A DNA stretch of 64,000 bases from Maricaulis sp034670125. Lineage in GTDB: Bacteria > Pseudomonadota > Alphaproteobacteria > Caulobacterales > Maricaulaceae. Of this stretch, positions 25,245 to 33,804 are shown in pieces. Below the pieces are notes generated by a model. The model ran no database searches. It saw only the letters and a list, made by a program, of their open reading frames with translations, and was not told where the DNA came from. The DNA lies in the NCBI RefSeq assembly GCF_034670125.1, contig NZ_JAXMOC010000008.1, positions 56,710 to 120,709 on the forward strand, given 5' to 3'. A program made the position numbers and the translations under genes. The stretch's first letter is position 1. Each line of letters starts with the position of its first letter.

Positions 25245-26309
25245 CTATGCCAGCTTGGCGGCGCGCTTTTCCTCGATGCGCTGACGGGCGATCTCGTCGG
25301 CGATGAGGTTGGAGGGACGGCCTTCGCGGTCTGACTGGTCGAGGATTTCAGCCAGCGTCTGTTCCAGACCGATCAGCTTGCCCTTGACCCATTCCGGATT
25401 GAAGTCGCCGGCAATCTCGCCCATCACATTGATGATGCCGCCGGCATTGAGGACATAGTCCGGCGCGTAGATCTTGCCGCGCTTGAGAATTTCAGCGCCC
25501 ATCTCGCGGGTGGCGAGCTGGTTGTTGGCGGCGCCGGCGATGATCTTCGCCTTGATGCGATCGATCGTGTCCGGATTGATAACCGAGCCCAGGGCGCAAG
25601 GCGCAAAGACGTCGACATCGAGGTCATAGATGTCGTCCAGACCCACAATCGTGGCGCCGTGCTCGGATTTCAGTCGCTCGAGACCGTCCTGGTTGATGTC
25701 GGTGATGAAGAGCTCGGCGCCGGCCTTGGCGAGATGGCCGGCCAGATAGGTGCCAACATGGCCGGCGGCGCCCTGGATCGCGACCTTGACGCCCGTGAGG
25801 TCCGACTTGCCGAGACCGCGCTCGACGCAGACCTTCATGCCCCGGAACACGCCCTCGGCGGTCACCGGTGACGGATCGCCGGACGCCGCCTTGCCCTCGG
25901 GCAGGCCGACGACATGGGCCGTCGAGGCGCGTACGGCCATCATGTCGTCCGGGCTGACGCCGACATCCTCGGCCGTGATGTACTGGCCGTTGAGGCTGTC
26001 GACGGCGCGACCGAAGGCCTCGAACAGCGCCTTGCGGTCAAACGAGCCTTCCGGCTTCATGATCACCGACTTGCCGCCACCGATCGGCAGGTCCGCCATG
26101 ATGTTCTTGTAGCTCATGCCCTGGGACAGGCGCAGCGCGTCCTGGAGGGCGGCTTCGGAATTGGGATAGGACCACATGCGGCAACCGCCGCAGGCCGGGC
26201 CGCTGACCGTCGAGTGGACACCGATGATGGCTTTCAGCCCGGTGACTTCGTCGGTCGCGAAAAGAATTTTCTCGTGATTGTCGAAAGACGGATGCTCGAG
26301 AACGCTCAT
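25245..26309 (-). CDS. Glu/Leu/Phe/Val dehydrogenase family protein (leucine/valine dehydrogenase)
   Basis: A 354-residue NAD-dependent amino acid dehydrogenase. It deaminates branched-chain amino acids to 2-oxo acids. The catalytic motif is ADLPIGGGKSVIM with the active-site Lys. Other motifs are GGCRMW, EDVGVSPDDM, the nucleotide-binding IQGAAGHVGTYLA and AGAANNQLAT. Length and motifs fit leucine or valine dehydrogenase rather than glutamate dehydrogenase. The start MSVLEHPSF has AAAGGG upstream; the longer frame is not supported. Single gene with its own terminator. Confidence 0.92.
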   Translation of the reverse strand: MSVLEHPSFDNHEKILFATDEVTGLKAIIGVHSTVSGPACGGCRMWSYPNSEAALQDALRLSQGMSYKNIMADLPIGGGKSVIMKPEGSFDRKALFEAFGRAVDSLNGQYITAEDVGVSPDDMMAVRASTAHVVGLPEGKAASGDPSPVTAEGVFRGMKVCVERGLGKSDLTGVKVAIQGAAGHVGTYLAGHLAKAGAELFITDINQDGLERLKSEHGATIVGLDDIYDLDVDVFAPCALGSVINPDTIDRIKAKIIAGAANNQLATREMGAEILKRGKIYAPDYVLNAGGIINVMGEIAGDFNPEWVKGKLIGLEQTLAEILDQSDREGRPSNLIADEIARQRIEEKRAAKLA

Positions 26310-26428
26310 GAGCCACAAACCCTTTTGTTCAGCTGTTGCGGCTGCCGTTTCCGGGGCCACGATTTCGGGCGCCGGAATACCGCTTCAGACGGCAACACAC
26401 AAGCGGTCAGAAACACCAAAGGATGAGG

Positions 26429-27031
26429 CTAGGATAACAATTCTTTCATGCGGCACCGCAGCATCGGGAGAATTATTTCCCCGAACCACGGGTTTTTGCG
26501 CAACCAGGCACTATTCCGCCAGGAGGGATGCGGTAGTGGCAGGAAATCCGGTGCATAGGTCTCCGCCTGACGCACGGTTTCAGTCAGCGTTTTGTGCGCC
26601 CGCGAACCCAGCCAGAAGCGAGTGGCGTACTGCCCGACCAGCAAGGTCAACCGGACATTTGGCAGGTTTTCGCGGACCCGCGCCTGCCACAATGGCGCAC
26701 ATTCGCGGCGCGGTGGCAGGTCGCTGCCCTTGGCGTCGAGACCGGGAAAGCAGAACCCCATCGGCACGATGGCGAGCCGGGTCGGATCATAAAAGGTCGC
26801 CTCGTCCATCTGCAGCCACTCGCGCAACCTGTCTCCGGACGGATCCGTAAACGGTATGCCCGACGCATGTACCCGTTTGCCCGGCGCCTGGCCGACCAGC
26901 AGGATGCGGGCATCGCGATGGGCCTGGATCACCGGTCGCGGCTCATGGGGCATGGCATCGGCGCAAACCCGGCAGGCGCGGATATCCGCCAGCAGGGTGT
27001 CGAGATCAGGCGCGGCCAATCCGCCAGACAC
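26429..27031 (-). CDS. Uracil-DNA glycosylase superfamily protein
   Basis: A 200-residue protein of the UDG superfamily. An N-terminal CRVCADAMPHEPRPVIQ region with two Cys is followed by ILLVGQAPGKRVHASGIPF (motif A equivalent), FCFPG, LLVGQYA and the C-terminal PLPHPSWRN (motif B equivalent). Only two of the four Cys needed for the Fe-S cluster of family 4/5 UDGs are in the N-terminus, so it is probably one of the cluster-free uncharacterised members. The gene overlaps the upstream DUF3253 gene by 26 bases. Activity on uracil is presumed, not shown. Confidence 0.88.
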   Translation of the reverse strand: MSGGLAAPDLDTLLADIRACRVCADAMPHEPRPVIQAHRDARILLVGQAPGKRVHASGIPFTDPSGDRLREWLQMDEATFYDPTRLAIVPMGFCFPGLDAKGSDLPPRRECAPLWQARVRENLPNVRLTLLVGQYATRFWLGSRAHKTLTETVRQAETYAPDFLPLPHPSWRNSAWLRKNPWFGEIILPMLRCRMKELLS

Positions 27032-27263
27032 CCTTGAAGGCCTCGGGATCCTCGACCGGCTTGCCCTTGCGCAGGATCGTCACCTTGCCGGCCACGGCCA
27101 GACGGATCGCGGCCTGGCGGACATGGCCGAACTTGCGATTGAAGCGCTCCGGATCGACCGCCTTGGCCACATCGGCCGGCGAGACGGATCGGTTTTCCGG
27201 GGCGGCGGCCACCAATTGCAGGATGGCCTCTTCGATGGGGTCGGTTTCTGGGGTATCGGTCAT
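27006..27263 (-). CDS. DUF3253 protein
   Basis: 85 residues forming a small winged-helix-like fold: acidic N-terminus, EEAILQLVAAAPENRSVSPADVAKAV, a central FGHVRQAAIRLAVAGKVTI helix-turn region and a terminal beta hairpin KGKPVEDPEAFKGVWRIG. This is the DUF3253 pattern. It overlaps the glycosylase gene, so the two are co-translated. DNA binding is plausible by fold but untested. Confidence 0.85.
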   Translation of the reverse strand: MTDTPETDPIEEAILQLVAAAPENRSVSPADVAKAVDPERFNRKFGHVRQAAIRLAVAGKVTILRKGKPVEDPEAFKGVWRIGRA

Positions 27264-27307
27264 GCCATCCCTTTAAGCGCTTCGGCGCAGTGACGCCAGA
27301 GGCCCGC

Positions 27308-28030
27308 ATGCGCCGCGACCACCGCCCCTATTGGATGCATCAGGCCTGGGAGCGCTTCGAGAACGCCTGGGCGCGCCATTTCGTCTGGCCGCATTTTGCT
27401 GAAGTCGGCAGGGAACCCAAGATCGTCCAGCCCTGGGCGATTGAGGTCTTCGGTCCCAACATCACCGTCGGCGACTATCTCCATGTCATCGCCAACAAGG
27501 CCGACCAGGTCCGGCTCACTGTCTGGGCCCCGCAGACCCAGGCCGGGCGGATATCGCTGGGCGATCACGTCTTCCTGGCTCCCGGAACACGCATCCTCGC
27601 CGCCGGCCAGATCGAGATCGGCGATGCCTGCCTGATCGCCAACAAGGTGACGATCACCGATTGCGACTGGCACTCCATCCATGACCGGGTCGACCCGCAG
27701 CCAGAGTTCAAGCCGGTCAGGCTGGGCAGGAATGTCTGGATCGGCGATGGCGCCTTTGTCGGCAAGGGCGTGACCATTGGCGACCATTCCGTCGTCGGCG
27801 CGCGCTCGGTGGTGACCCGGGACGTCGAGCCGTGGACCATCGTCGCCGGCAATCCGGCGAAGGTCATCAAACGCATCGACCCCGACGCCCCGATGAAAAC
27901 CCGCTCCGACCTGTTCGCCGATGCCGAAGGGTTGGACCGTTTCATGGACACCGCCTACCGGCAGTCCCTGGCGGGGAATTCGACGATTGGGTGGCTGAGA
28001 AGTCGGCTCTGGCCGGCGCGGGGGGATTGA
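27308..28030 (+). CDS. Left-handed beta-helix acyltransferase
   Basis: A 240-residue protein with hexapeptide repeats (IEIGDACLIANKVTI, RLGRNVWIGDGAFVGKGVTIGDHSVVGARSVVTRDV) and the terminal AGNPAKVIKRI, which places it among maltose/galactoside O-acetyltransferase-like enzymes. The His in DCDWHSIHD is the likely catalytic base. Substrate could be a sugar of a surface polysaccharide. The ATG at 27308 has AGAGG upstream; a GTG six codons earlier lacks a site. Divergent from the DUF3253 gene. Confidence 0.85.
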   Translation: MRRDHRPYWMHQAWERFENAWARHFVWPHFAEVGREPKIVQPWAIEVFGPNITVGDYLHVIANKADQVRLTVWAPQTQAGRISLGDHVFLAPGTRILAAGQIEIGDACLIANKVTITDCDWHSIHDRVDPQPEFKPVRLGRNVWIGDGAFVGKGVTIGDHSVVGARSVVTRDVEPWTIVAGNPAKVIKRIDPDAPMKTRSDLFADAEGLDRFMDTAYRQSLAGNSTIGWLRSRLWPARGD

Positions 28031-28044
28031 GGAAGATCGAGAGC

Positions 28045-28190
28045 AAGTCCTCGCCCTTGATGGGCGAAGTGGCTGGACGCGCCAGCGGCCAGACGGAGTG
28101 GGTGACGGACGGTAGCGGCAAGAACGCTGGCACGTTTCACCCCATCCGCCCCTTCGGGGCACCTTCCCCATCAAGGGGAAGGACCTCTAC
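28045..28190. repeat. Palindromic intergenic repeat, family C
   Basis: Begins with a hairpin TCGCCCTTGATGGGCGA and ends with CCTTCCCCATCAAGGGGAAGG, which also pair imperfectly with each other as outer arms. In between are GGAGTGGGTGA / TTTCACCCCATCC and GCCCCTTCGGGGC. No coding potential. It is the first of three palindromic elements that fill the 500-bp gap 28031-28533. Confidence 0.7.
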
Positions 28191-28227
28191 CGAGCAATCC
28201 AATTTCCCCGGAGGCGCACAGCGCCAT

Positions 28228-28278
28228 CCGGGACCGACGAGAGACTCATCGCTCGTCGGACGGTCTCGTCGGTCCCGG
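28228..28278. repeat. Perfect 16-bp inverted repeat, family D
   Basis: CCGGGACCGACGAGAC (28228-28243) pairs exactly with GTCTCGTCGGTCCCGG (28263-28278) around a 19-base loop that itself contains ACTCATCGCTCGTCGGA. Immediately 3' is a second small hairpin CCCCGCTTTTGCGGGG. There is no T-tract, so it is more likely a REP-like element than a terminator. Confidence 0.8.
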
Positions 28279-28386
28279 CTCTCCGCCCCGCTTTTGCGGG
28301 GCTGCGGCCAGGAGAAATGAGCTTTGATCTGCGAGGATTGCGCCGCGCCGGCGCGAACCCGTCCATACATTCCATGCCGAGAGTTC

Positions 28387-28467
28387 GCCGTATCCGGTTT
28401 TTCAGCTCAAGGGTGGAACCGCGAAGCGGCGCTTGCAGCGCCCTTGACCTCAAGACCCGGATACGGC
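28387..28467. repeat. Palindromic intergenic repeat, family B copy 1
   Basis: Bounded by GCCGTATCCGG and CCGGATACGGC (perfect 11-bp arms), with nested CAAGGG/CCCTTG arms and a GC-rich core (ACCGCGAAGCGGCGCTTG). An almost identical 81-bp element stands at 63627-63707. Flanking sequence to 28533 is otherwise featureless. Confidence 0.85.
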
Positions 28468-28533
28468 GCGCTGGCTGACAAGGTATACAAGGACCGGTCC
28501 GCGCCGTAAGCGACACAGCGAAGACGAGGGTTT

Positions 28534-28953
28534 CTAGCCGGGGTTCGAAGCGAGCCAAATCTTGAGTTCGGCTGGCGTCAGCTGGAATGGCGTGGCGCGA
28601 ACTCGAACGAGCGGTCGATCATTCAGTCCGATGCAAACCGCATCGCCCGTATCGGCCACTTCGACGTCACACACTTCCGCGCGTTTCAGGCTGATCGCGG
28701 GGATCCGGTCCTTCAGGACAATCTCATGCGTATCAACGATGATTTCACGTCGAACGACACTTCCGTACCGAACGGCCAGCACCAGCGAGGCGATCATGAA
28801 ACCCGGCAGCAGCCGAGCGCCGCTGCTCCACACAGACGCTTCGGCATCGGGTGCGATTGATAGCCAGAATCCGTAGCCCATGAACGCGAGCAAGGATGCA
28901 AGTGCGGCCCAGTCGGTTACCTTGTGGGCCCAACTTTCCTTCAGGACGACCAC
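28534..28953 (-). CDS. Small membrane protein with a PH-like C-terminal domain
   Basis: 139 residues from a GTG at 28953, 11 bases after the nucleoside transporter stop, with GGGGG upstream. Two hydrophobic segments (about 12-32 and 42-62) are followed by a soluble beta-rich stretch: RREIIVDTHEIVLKDRIP, KRAEVCDVEVADTG and RVRATPFQLTPAELKIWLAS. That layout, two helices then a PH-like sandwich, is common among bacterial PH-domain membrane proteins. I cannot assign a role. Likely co-transcribed with the transporter. Confidence 0.65.
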   Translation of the reverse strand: MVVLKESWAHKVTDWAALASLLAFMGYGFWLSIAPDAEASVWSSGARLLPGFMIASLVLAVRYGSVVRREIIVDTHEIVLKDRIPAISLKRAEVCDVEVADTGDAVCIGLNDRPLVRVRATPFQLTPAELKIWLASNPG

Positions 28954-28963
28954 CCCTGGCCCC

Positions 28964-30244
28964 CTACCCGAACAATCCCTGCGGCAGCACGCCAATCGCG
29001 GCGCCGGTCATCAGCGTCGCCAGCGTGCCGGAGATCAGCGCCTTGGGGGCCAGCTGGAGGATGTCCTCACGCCTCGACGGCGCAATCGCGACGAGGCCGC
29101 CAGTCAAGATCCCGACGCTGGAAAAATTGGCAAAACCACACAGCGCGTAAGTCATGATCAGGCTGGTGCGCGGGGAGAGTTCGTCGCCGATCTGGGCCAG
29201 GCGGTCATAGGCGTAGACCTCGTTGAGCGCCGTCTTCAGGCCCATCAGGGAGCCGGCCTGGGTCGTTTCCGACCACGGCACGCCAGCCAGCCAGACGATG
29301 GGGGCGAACAACCAGCCCAGGATACGGTCGACCGAGAGCGGGGCGCCGAACATGTCGGGGGCCAGGCCCAGCATGACGTTGAGCAGGGCAACCAGCGCCG
29401 TGAAGACCAGCAGCATGAAAATGATGTTGAAATAGAGCCGCATCCCGTCCGAGACGCCGGTGGTGAGCGCGTCCATAGAGGAGTGGTAGATCTGGGTCGG
29501 GACTTTTTCCTTGGCCTCGACTTCAGGCGTCATCGCCTCGGCCGGCATCATCAGACGCGAGAGGAGGACCGCAGCGGGGACCGAGATCAGCGAGGCGGTG
29601 AAGATGTGTCCGGCTGCGCCGTCGATAATGCCGGAAAGCTGGGACACATAGAGCGCCATCACCGAGCCGGCGACGGTGGAAAAACCGACGGTCATGATCA
29701 GGAACAGGTCGGAGCGGCTCATGTCGGGCAGGCGCGGCCGGATCAGCACCGGGCTCTCGGTCATGCCGAGGAAGATATTGGCCGCGGCGCCGAGGCTGGC
29801 CGAGCCGGACAGGTTCAAGAGGCGCTGGAAAGCAAAGGCAAAGCCGCGCACCAACACTTCCAGCACCCGCCAGCGCCACAACAGGGCCGACAGGGCTGAG
29901 AGCACGATGACCATCGGCAGGGCCTGAAATGCGAACAGAAACGTCCCGCCCGCCGCGTCCGGATTGATCTCGAACGGCATGGTGCCGCCAGCGAGATAGC
30001 CGAACACGAATTGCGCCCCCTCATTGGTCACCGCCTGCAGCACGGCGACGACGCCGGTCAGCGATTGCAGGAAGGCGCGAAACGGCGCGACGGTGTAGAG
30101 CAGGGAGGCGATTACCAGCTGGAGCGCGATGGCGCCGATCAGCAGGACGATCGGCAGTTTCTTGCGCGGCCCGAGGAGCCAGGCAATGCCGGCCAGAAGA
30201 AACAGGCCCGCAAAGCTGCGGCCCTGCAACAAAAGATCGTCCAT
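28964..30244 (-). CDS. nupC: Concentrative nucleoside transporter (CNT family)
   Basis: A 426-residue inner-membrane permease with about ten hydrophobic segments. The CNT marks are present: NEGAQFVFGYLAGG, GMTESPVLIRPRLPDMSRSDLFLIMTVGFSTVAGSVMALYVSQL (read as adjoining short motifs) and ALCGFANFSSVGILTGGL near the end. It imports nucleosides by cation symport. The gene starts about 95 bases from the divergent DUF1289 gene. Confidence 0.93.
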   Translation of the reverse strand: MDDLLLQGRSFAGLFLLAGIAWLLGPRKKLPIVLLIGAIALQLVIASLLYTVAPFRAFLQSLTGVVAVLQAVTNEGAQFVFGYLAGGTMPFEINPDAAGGTFLFAFQALPMVIVLSALSALLWRWRVLEVLVRGFAFAFQRLLNLSGSASLGAAANIFLGMTESPVLIRPRLPDMSRSDLFLIMTVGFSTVAGSVMALYVSQLSGIIDGAAGHIFTASLISVPAAVLLSRLMMPAEAMTPEVEAKEKVPTQIYHSSMDALTTGVSDGMRLYFNIIFMLLVFTALVALLNVMLGLAPDMFGAPLSVDRILGWLFAPIVWLAGVPWSETTQAGSLMGLKTALNEVYAYDRLAQIGDELSPRTSLIMTYALCGFANFSSVGILTGGLVAIAPSRREDILQLAPKALISGTLATLMTGAAIGVLPQGLFG

Positions 30245-30339
30245 GAAAGTCCCCGCCGGTCAAAGCGGGACCATATTCCGCCCGACCGGACCGCTGCAAC
30301 CTCTTGCCACAACGCGCCGCCCGCGAAATGCTGCGCTGC

Positions 30340-30567
30340 ATGAGTGTGCCGCCCGTCAAACCACCGGTCAGGACCCCCTGCGTGCAGGTGTGTTTCGTTG
30401 ATCCGAAGGCACAATTATGTGTCGGCTGCTTTCGTACGATGGAAGAACTGGGGCGCTGGACTCGCTACAGCGACGAGGAACGCGACGCCGTGATAGCCCA
30501 GCTTCCGGCGCGCGAGACAGCCTATCAGGCGGCGCGGGCCGCGCGTCAGGGAACAGGTCAGCCATGA
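30340..30567 (+). CDS. DUF1289 protein
   Basis: A 75-residue protein with the Cys-rich DUF1289 pattern PCVQVCFVDPKAQLCVGCFRTMEELGRWTRYSDEER; the four Cys probably bind a metal or cluster. Its stop overlaps the ATG of the aspartic protease gene by 4 bases. The start MSVPPVKPP is preferred over an upstream ATG that lies too far from the domain. Function unknown. Confidence 0.88.
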   Translation: MSVPPVKPPVRTPCVQVCFVDPKAQLCVGCFRTMEELGRWTRYSDEERDAVIAQLPARETAYQAARAARQGTGQP

Positions 30568-31298
30568 GTGGGACGCTTGTGCGCCAGATCGCGACACGCA
30601 TCGCCGTGCCCGCCCTCGCCCTGGGGATAGCCCTTCTGGGCCTGCGTCTGGTGAGCTGGCCGCTCTGGGCCGACATCGCGCCGCTGATCAAGACGATCTT
30701 CATCGGTACGGTTCTGGCCCTGCTCGGTCTGGCGCTGGCCGGTTCTGCCCTGTCGCCGGACGGCAGGCGGCATCGCAATCTGGTCGCCTGGTTGTCGATC
30801 GGCATCGCCGCGGTCGCGATCAACATTCTCAACCGGGACTATGCCGACTGGCAGTATCAGGAGCTGTGGGGTGCTGCTCCGGCCGCGCCGGGCAGTTCGA
30901 CCAGCAGCGGGCTGGGTGTGCAGCTCAGCGATGGCGCGATCGTGCTGGAACGGCAGTTCGACGGACATTTCTACATCAACAGCGAGATCAACGGCGCCGA
31001 GATCACCTTCATGATCGATACCGGTGCCACCGGCGTCGCGCTCAGCCTGGCCGACGCCCGCCATATCGGCATCCGCACGGACCAGCTGGACTACACGATC
31101 CGGACCTCCACCGCGGCGGGCCTGTCGATGGCCGCGCCCGTCGAAATTCGCTCGCTCACCCTGCCCGGCCGCAGCTTTGATTCGGTGCCTGCACTGGTGA
31201 TGAATGGCGGCGACCAGTCGCTGCTGGGCATGACCGTGCTGGAGCGTTTCGAGTCGATCGAGATCCGTCGCGACCAGCTGATCCTGCGCTCGAACTAG
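30564..31298 (+). CDS. Membrane-anchored retropepsin-like aspartic protease (TIGR02281 type)
   Basis: 244 residues. Two to three hydrophobic segments in the first 85 residues anchor it. The following domain has FMIDTGATGVALSLADARHIGI, the DTG active-site motif of clan AA, and SLLGMTVLERFESIEIRRDQLIL, the C-terminal signature of the TIGR02281 family. One Asp per chain means it should work as a dimer. Coupled to the DUF1289 gene. Its last four bases overlap the stop of the convergent TSUP gene. Confidence 0.87.
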   Translation: MSGTLVRQIATRIAVPALALGIALLGLRLVSWPLWADIAPLIKTIFIGTVLALLGLALAGSALSPDGRRHRNLVAWLSIGIAAVAINILNRDYADWQYQELWGAAPAAPGSSTSSGLGVQLSDGAIVLERQFDGHFYINSEINGAEITFMIDTGATGVALSLADARHIGIRTDQLDYTIRTSTAAGLSMAAPVEIRSLTLPGRSFDSVPALVMNGGDQSLLGMTVLERFESIEIRRDQLILRSN

Positions 31299-32113
31299 CT
31301 GGCCACCAGCCAGGCTTCGCGGACCAGCATCGCACCGACCACCACAAGGCCAACCGCGAAGCAGCGCTTCAGGGTCTTCTCTGGCAGGGCATGCGCCAAC
31401 TTTGCTCCGAGCGGCGCCACGAAGAAGGCGCTGCCGGCCAGCAGCGCAAAGCCGGGCCCGTTCACATAGCCCAACGAGTATGGCACCGCGTCCTGGCCCC
31501 AGCCATTGAGCACAAAACCGATCGCGCCGGGCAGACCGATAGCGACGCCGAAACCGGCAGCGGTGGCGACGGCCTTGTGGATCGGCTTGCCGCACAGGGT
31601 CATCAGGGTGACGCCGAACACGCCGCCACCAATCCCCATCAACGCCGAGAGGATACCGATCAGACCGCCCAGCCCCCAGCGCAGCGGACCTACGGGCATG
31701 TCGTCTGCCAGCCGCCAGTCAGGCCGGCCGAAAAAGAACTGCGCCGACAGGAGAATCGCCGTCACGCCGAACAGCCCGGTCAGGAAATTGCCGGGCAACA
31801 GGTGGGCGATCACAGAGCCGGCCAGGGTACCGATGACAATCCACGGCGCCCAGCCCTTCAGCACGGCAAAGTCGACGGCGCCGCGTTTGGCGTGGGCGGC
31901 GACCGATCGCGCCGAGGTCGCGATGATCACAGCGAGGGAGGTGCCGACCGCAACCTGCATCACGCGCGGATCGTCATGGCCCAGGAACTGGAAGGCGAAA
32001 TACATGGCCGGCACCATGACGATACCGCCGCCAATACCGAACAGGCCGGCGATCAGGCCGGCAAAGGCGCCGGTCGCCGCCATCGCCAGCACCAGGATCC
32101 AGATATCGGTCAT
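31295..32113 (-). CDS. TSUP-family (TauE/SafE) sulfite or organic-anion permease
   Basis: A 272-residue membrane protein with about eight hydrophobic segments and an internal repeat: GLIAGLFGIGGGIVMVPAM in the first half and ALMGIGGGVFGVTLM in the second. These glycine-rich loops are the mark of the TSUP family. Substrate cannot be read from sequence. It lies directly before dusA's stop, with no spacing, on the same strand, so both are probably co-transcribed. Confidence 0.9.
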   Translation of the reverse strand: MTDIWILVLAMAATGAFAGLIAGLFGIGGGIVMVPAMYFAFQFLGHDDPRVMQVAVGTSLAVIIATSARSVAAHAKRGAVDFAVLKGWAPWIVIGTLAGSVIAHLLPGNFLTGLFGVTAILLSAQFFFGRPDWRLADDMPVGPLRWGLGGLIGILSALMGIGGGVFGVTLMTLCGKPIHKAVATAAGFGVAIGLPGAIGFVLNGWGQDAVPYSLGYVNGPGFALLAGSAFFVAPLGAKLAHALPEKTLKRCFAVGLVVVGAMLVREAWLVAS

Positions 32114-33121
32114 TCAGGCCGCCTCGTCCCGCGGCGACACGGCCGCTTGTGCTTCGTCCAACACATCCAGCCCGGCGCCGGCGCGTGTGGCCTTTTCCGA
32201 GAGGATGCGACGCCATTGGCGGGCACCCGGCTCTCCAGCAAAAAGCCCCATCATGTGACGGGTGATGTCGTGCAGGCGGCCGCCGCCTTCCAGACAGGCC
32301 GCCATATAGGGTCGGAAGGCAGCCAGCGCCTGGGAGCGGGTGGCGACCGGATCGGTCTCACCAAACACCGCACTGTCGACGCGGGCCAGGATCCACGGTG
32401 TGTGATAGGCGGCACGACCGATCATGGCACCGTCGAGCCCGGCGCTCTGCGCAATCGCGTGATCGAGATCCTCCAGGCCGCCATTGAGGATGATTTCCAG
32501 ATCGGGGCGCTCGGCCTTGAGCCGGTGCACCAGCGCATAGTCCAGCGGCGGCACCGAGCGGTTTTCCTTCGGGCTCAACCCTTTCAGCCACGCCTTGCGG
32601 GCATGGACGGCAAAGCTGGTCACACCGCGCGCCGCGACCGTGTCGACCAGGGAGAACAACGCCTGCTCGGGTTCTTGGTCATCGACACCGATCCGGCATT
32701 TCACCGTCACCGGCACGGACACCGCGTCCTGCATCGCCGCGACACAATCGGCGACCAGGTCGGGCTCCTGCATCAAACAGGCACCAAAGCGGCCCGACTG
32801 GACCCGGTCGGACGGGCAACCCACATTCAGATTGATCTCGCAATAGCCGAAGCCTTCGGCCGTCTTCGCGGCCTGTGCCAGCTCACCCGGGTCGGACCCG
32901 CCCAGCTGGATGGCGACGGGATGTTCAGCGGCGTCAAATCCGATCAGCCGGTCCGTGTCCCCATGGATGATCGCCTTGTCGACCGCCATCTCGGTATAGA
33001 GGAGGGCATGCCGGGTCAGGACACGGTGAAAGGCCCGGCAATGCCGGTCGGTCCAGTCCATCATCGGCGCCACCGACAGGCGGCGGGAAAAGGCAGAGTG
33101 CGACGTCATGGGGCGCGACAT
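32114..33121 (-). CDS. dusA: tRNA-dihydrouridine(20/20a) synthase
   Basis: FMN/NADPH-dependent enzyme that reduces uridine 20/20a in the tRNA D-loop. Motifs are SVAPMMDWTDRHCRAFHR (DusA start), NLNVGCPSDRVQSGRFGACLM with the catalytic Cys, VKCRIGVDD, HARKAWLKGLSPKENR and MMGLFAGEPGARQWRR, all specific to the DusA subfamily. I chose the ATG at 33121 (MSRPMTSHS) on family length; an ATG four codons later or an open frame further upstream are possible. Confidence 0.94.
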   Translation of the reverse strand: MSRPMTSHSAFSRRLSVAPMMDWTDRHCRAFHRVLTRHALLYTEMAVDKAIIHGDTDRLIGFDAAEHPVAIQLGGSDPGELAQAAKTAEGFGYCEINLNVGCPSDRVQSGRFGACLMQEPDLVADCVAAMQDAVSVPVTVKCRIGVDDQEPEQALFSLVDTVAARGVTSFAVHARKAWLKGLSPKENRSVPPLDYALVHRLKAERPDLEIILNGGLEDLDHAIAQSAGLDGAMIGRAAYHTPWILARVDSAVFGETDPVATRSQALAAFRPYMAACLEGGGRLHDITRHMMGLFAGEPGARQWRRILSEKATRAGAGLDVLDEAQAAVSPRDEAA

Positions 33122-33239
33122 AGCCTGTGCAGGCCTGCCGGGCAACGCGGCTTGATTGCAATCACTCAAATCCGACCGGTTCCGTTCACCCGGTTTAAAC
33201 GCGGACATGCTTGGGTAAGGCTGGCGAGGGAGTCATGAC

Positions 33240-33791
33240 ATGGCGAAAGCAGTCTTTCACAAGCATCAACGGGTCTTTGTCGGCCCGGTCGGGACCTGGG
33301 CCCTGGTCGAGGAGGTCAAGCCCCATTGGGTGAAGGATGTCGAGGAACCGATCCGGGTCGCCTATGATTGCGGCCTGGGACGGGACTTCACCGCCGACGA
33401 ACTCTCCGCCGAGCAGGCCGACCATGTCGAGGCCGGTCACTGGCGCGTACTGCGCGCAAAGAACAAATGGCAGACCCTCGAGGAATGTGCCGGGCATCCC
33501 TTCCCCGGCACATTCCCCGTCGTTGTCACCGAGGCGATGGACTGGGGTGGCTGGCGTGTGCCGGCCGCCGAATATGATCGCGCGCCGCACCGGATCGAAG
33601 CGCAGGGCCGCCTTCTGGCCAACAGTCCGCGCCTGCTCGAGATCGCAGAGCAACTGGCCGCACTGGCCAGCGAGGATGTCGATCTGCCGCCGGCCCTAGC
33701 CGAACTGTCGCGCAGCGCCGAGCGTGTGCTCAGGGACATCAATACCAGGCCCGCCACCTCCGGCAACAGCGCCCGGTCGCGGGCCGCCTGA
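33240..33791 (+). CDS. Conserved hypothetical protein, Caulobacterales type
   Basis: A 183-residue soluble protein. Its first half contains FHKHQRVFVGPVGTWALVEEVKPHW and EPIRVAYDCGLGRDFTADEL, followed by HWRVLRAKNKWQT and FPVVVTEAMDWGGWRVPAAEY. Proteins of this pattern are found, as I recall, throughout Caulobacterales and relatives, with no known role. The Val/Trp-rich first half is beta-like, and the last 60 residues form a helix-rich tail. The gene precedes the EAL-domain gene on the same strand, but a possible CtrA box lies between them. Confidence 0.75.
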   Translation: MAKAVFHKHQRVFVGPVGTWALVEEVKPHWVKDVEEPIRVAYDCGLGRDFTADELSAEQADHVEAGHWRVLRAKNKWQTLEECAGHPFPGTFPVVVTEAMDWGGWRVPAAEYDRAPHRIEAQGRLLANSPRLLEIAEQLAALASEDVDLPPALAELSRSAERVLRDINTRPATSGNSARSRAA

Positions 33792-33804
33792 CCCTTCGCG
33801 GATT

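Noticed and set aside
28228..28278. Perfect 16-bp stem as a transcription terminator
   Set aside because: No T-tract follows on either strand and the loop is 19 bases; a REP-like element fits better.
28045..28467. Possible CRISPR array in the repeat-filled gap
   Set aside because: The repeats are different from one another, palindromic and not regularly spaced; no cas gene is in the window.
31391..33238. Long frame antisense to the TSUP gene and dusA
   Set aside because: Covers two well-supported genes on the other strand and shows only low-complexity Arg/His/Gln-rich sequence.
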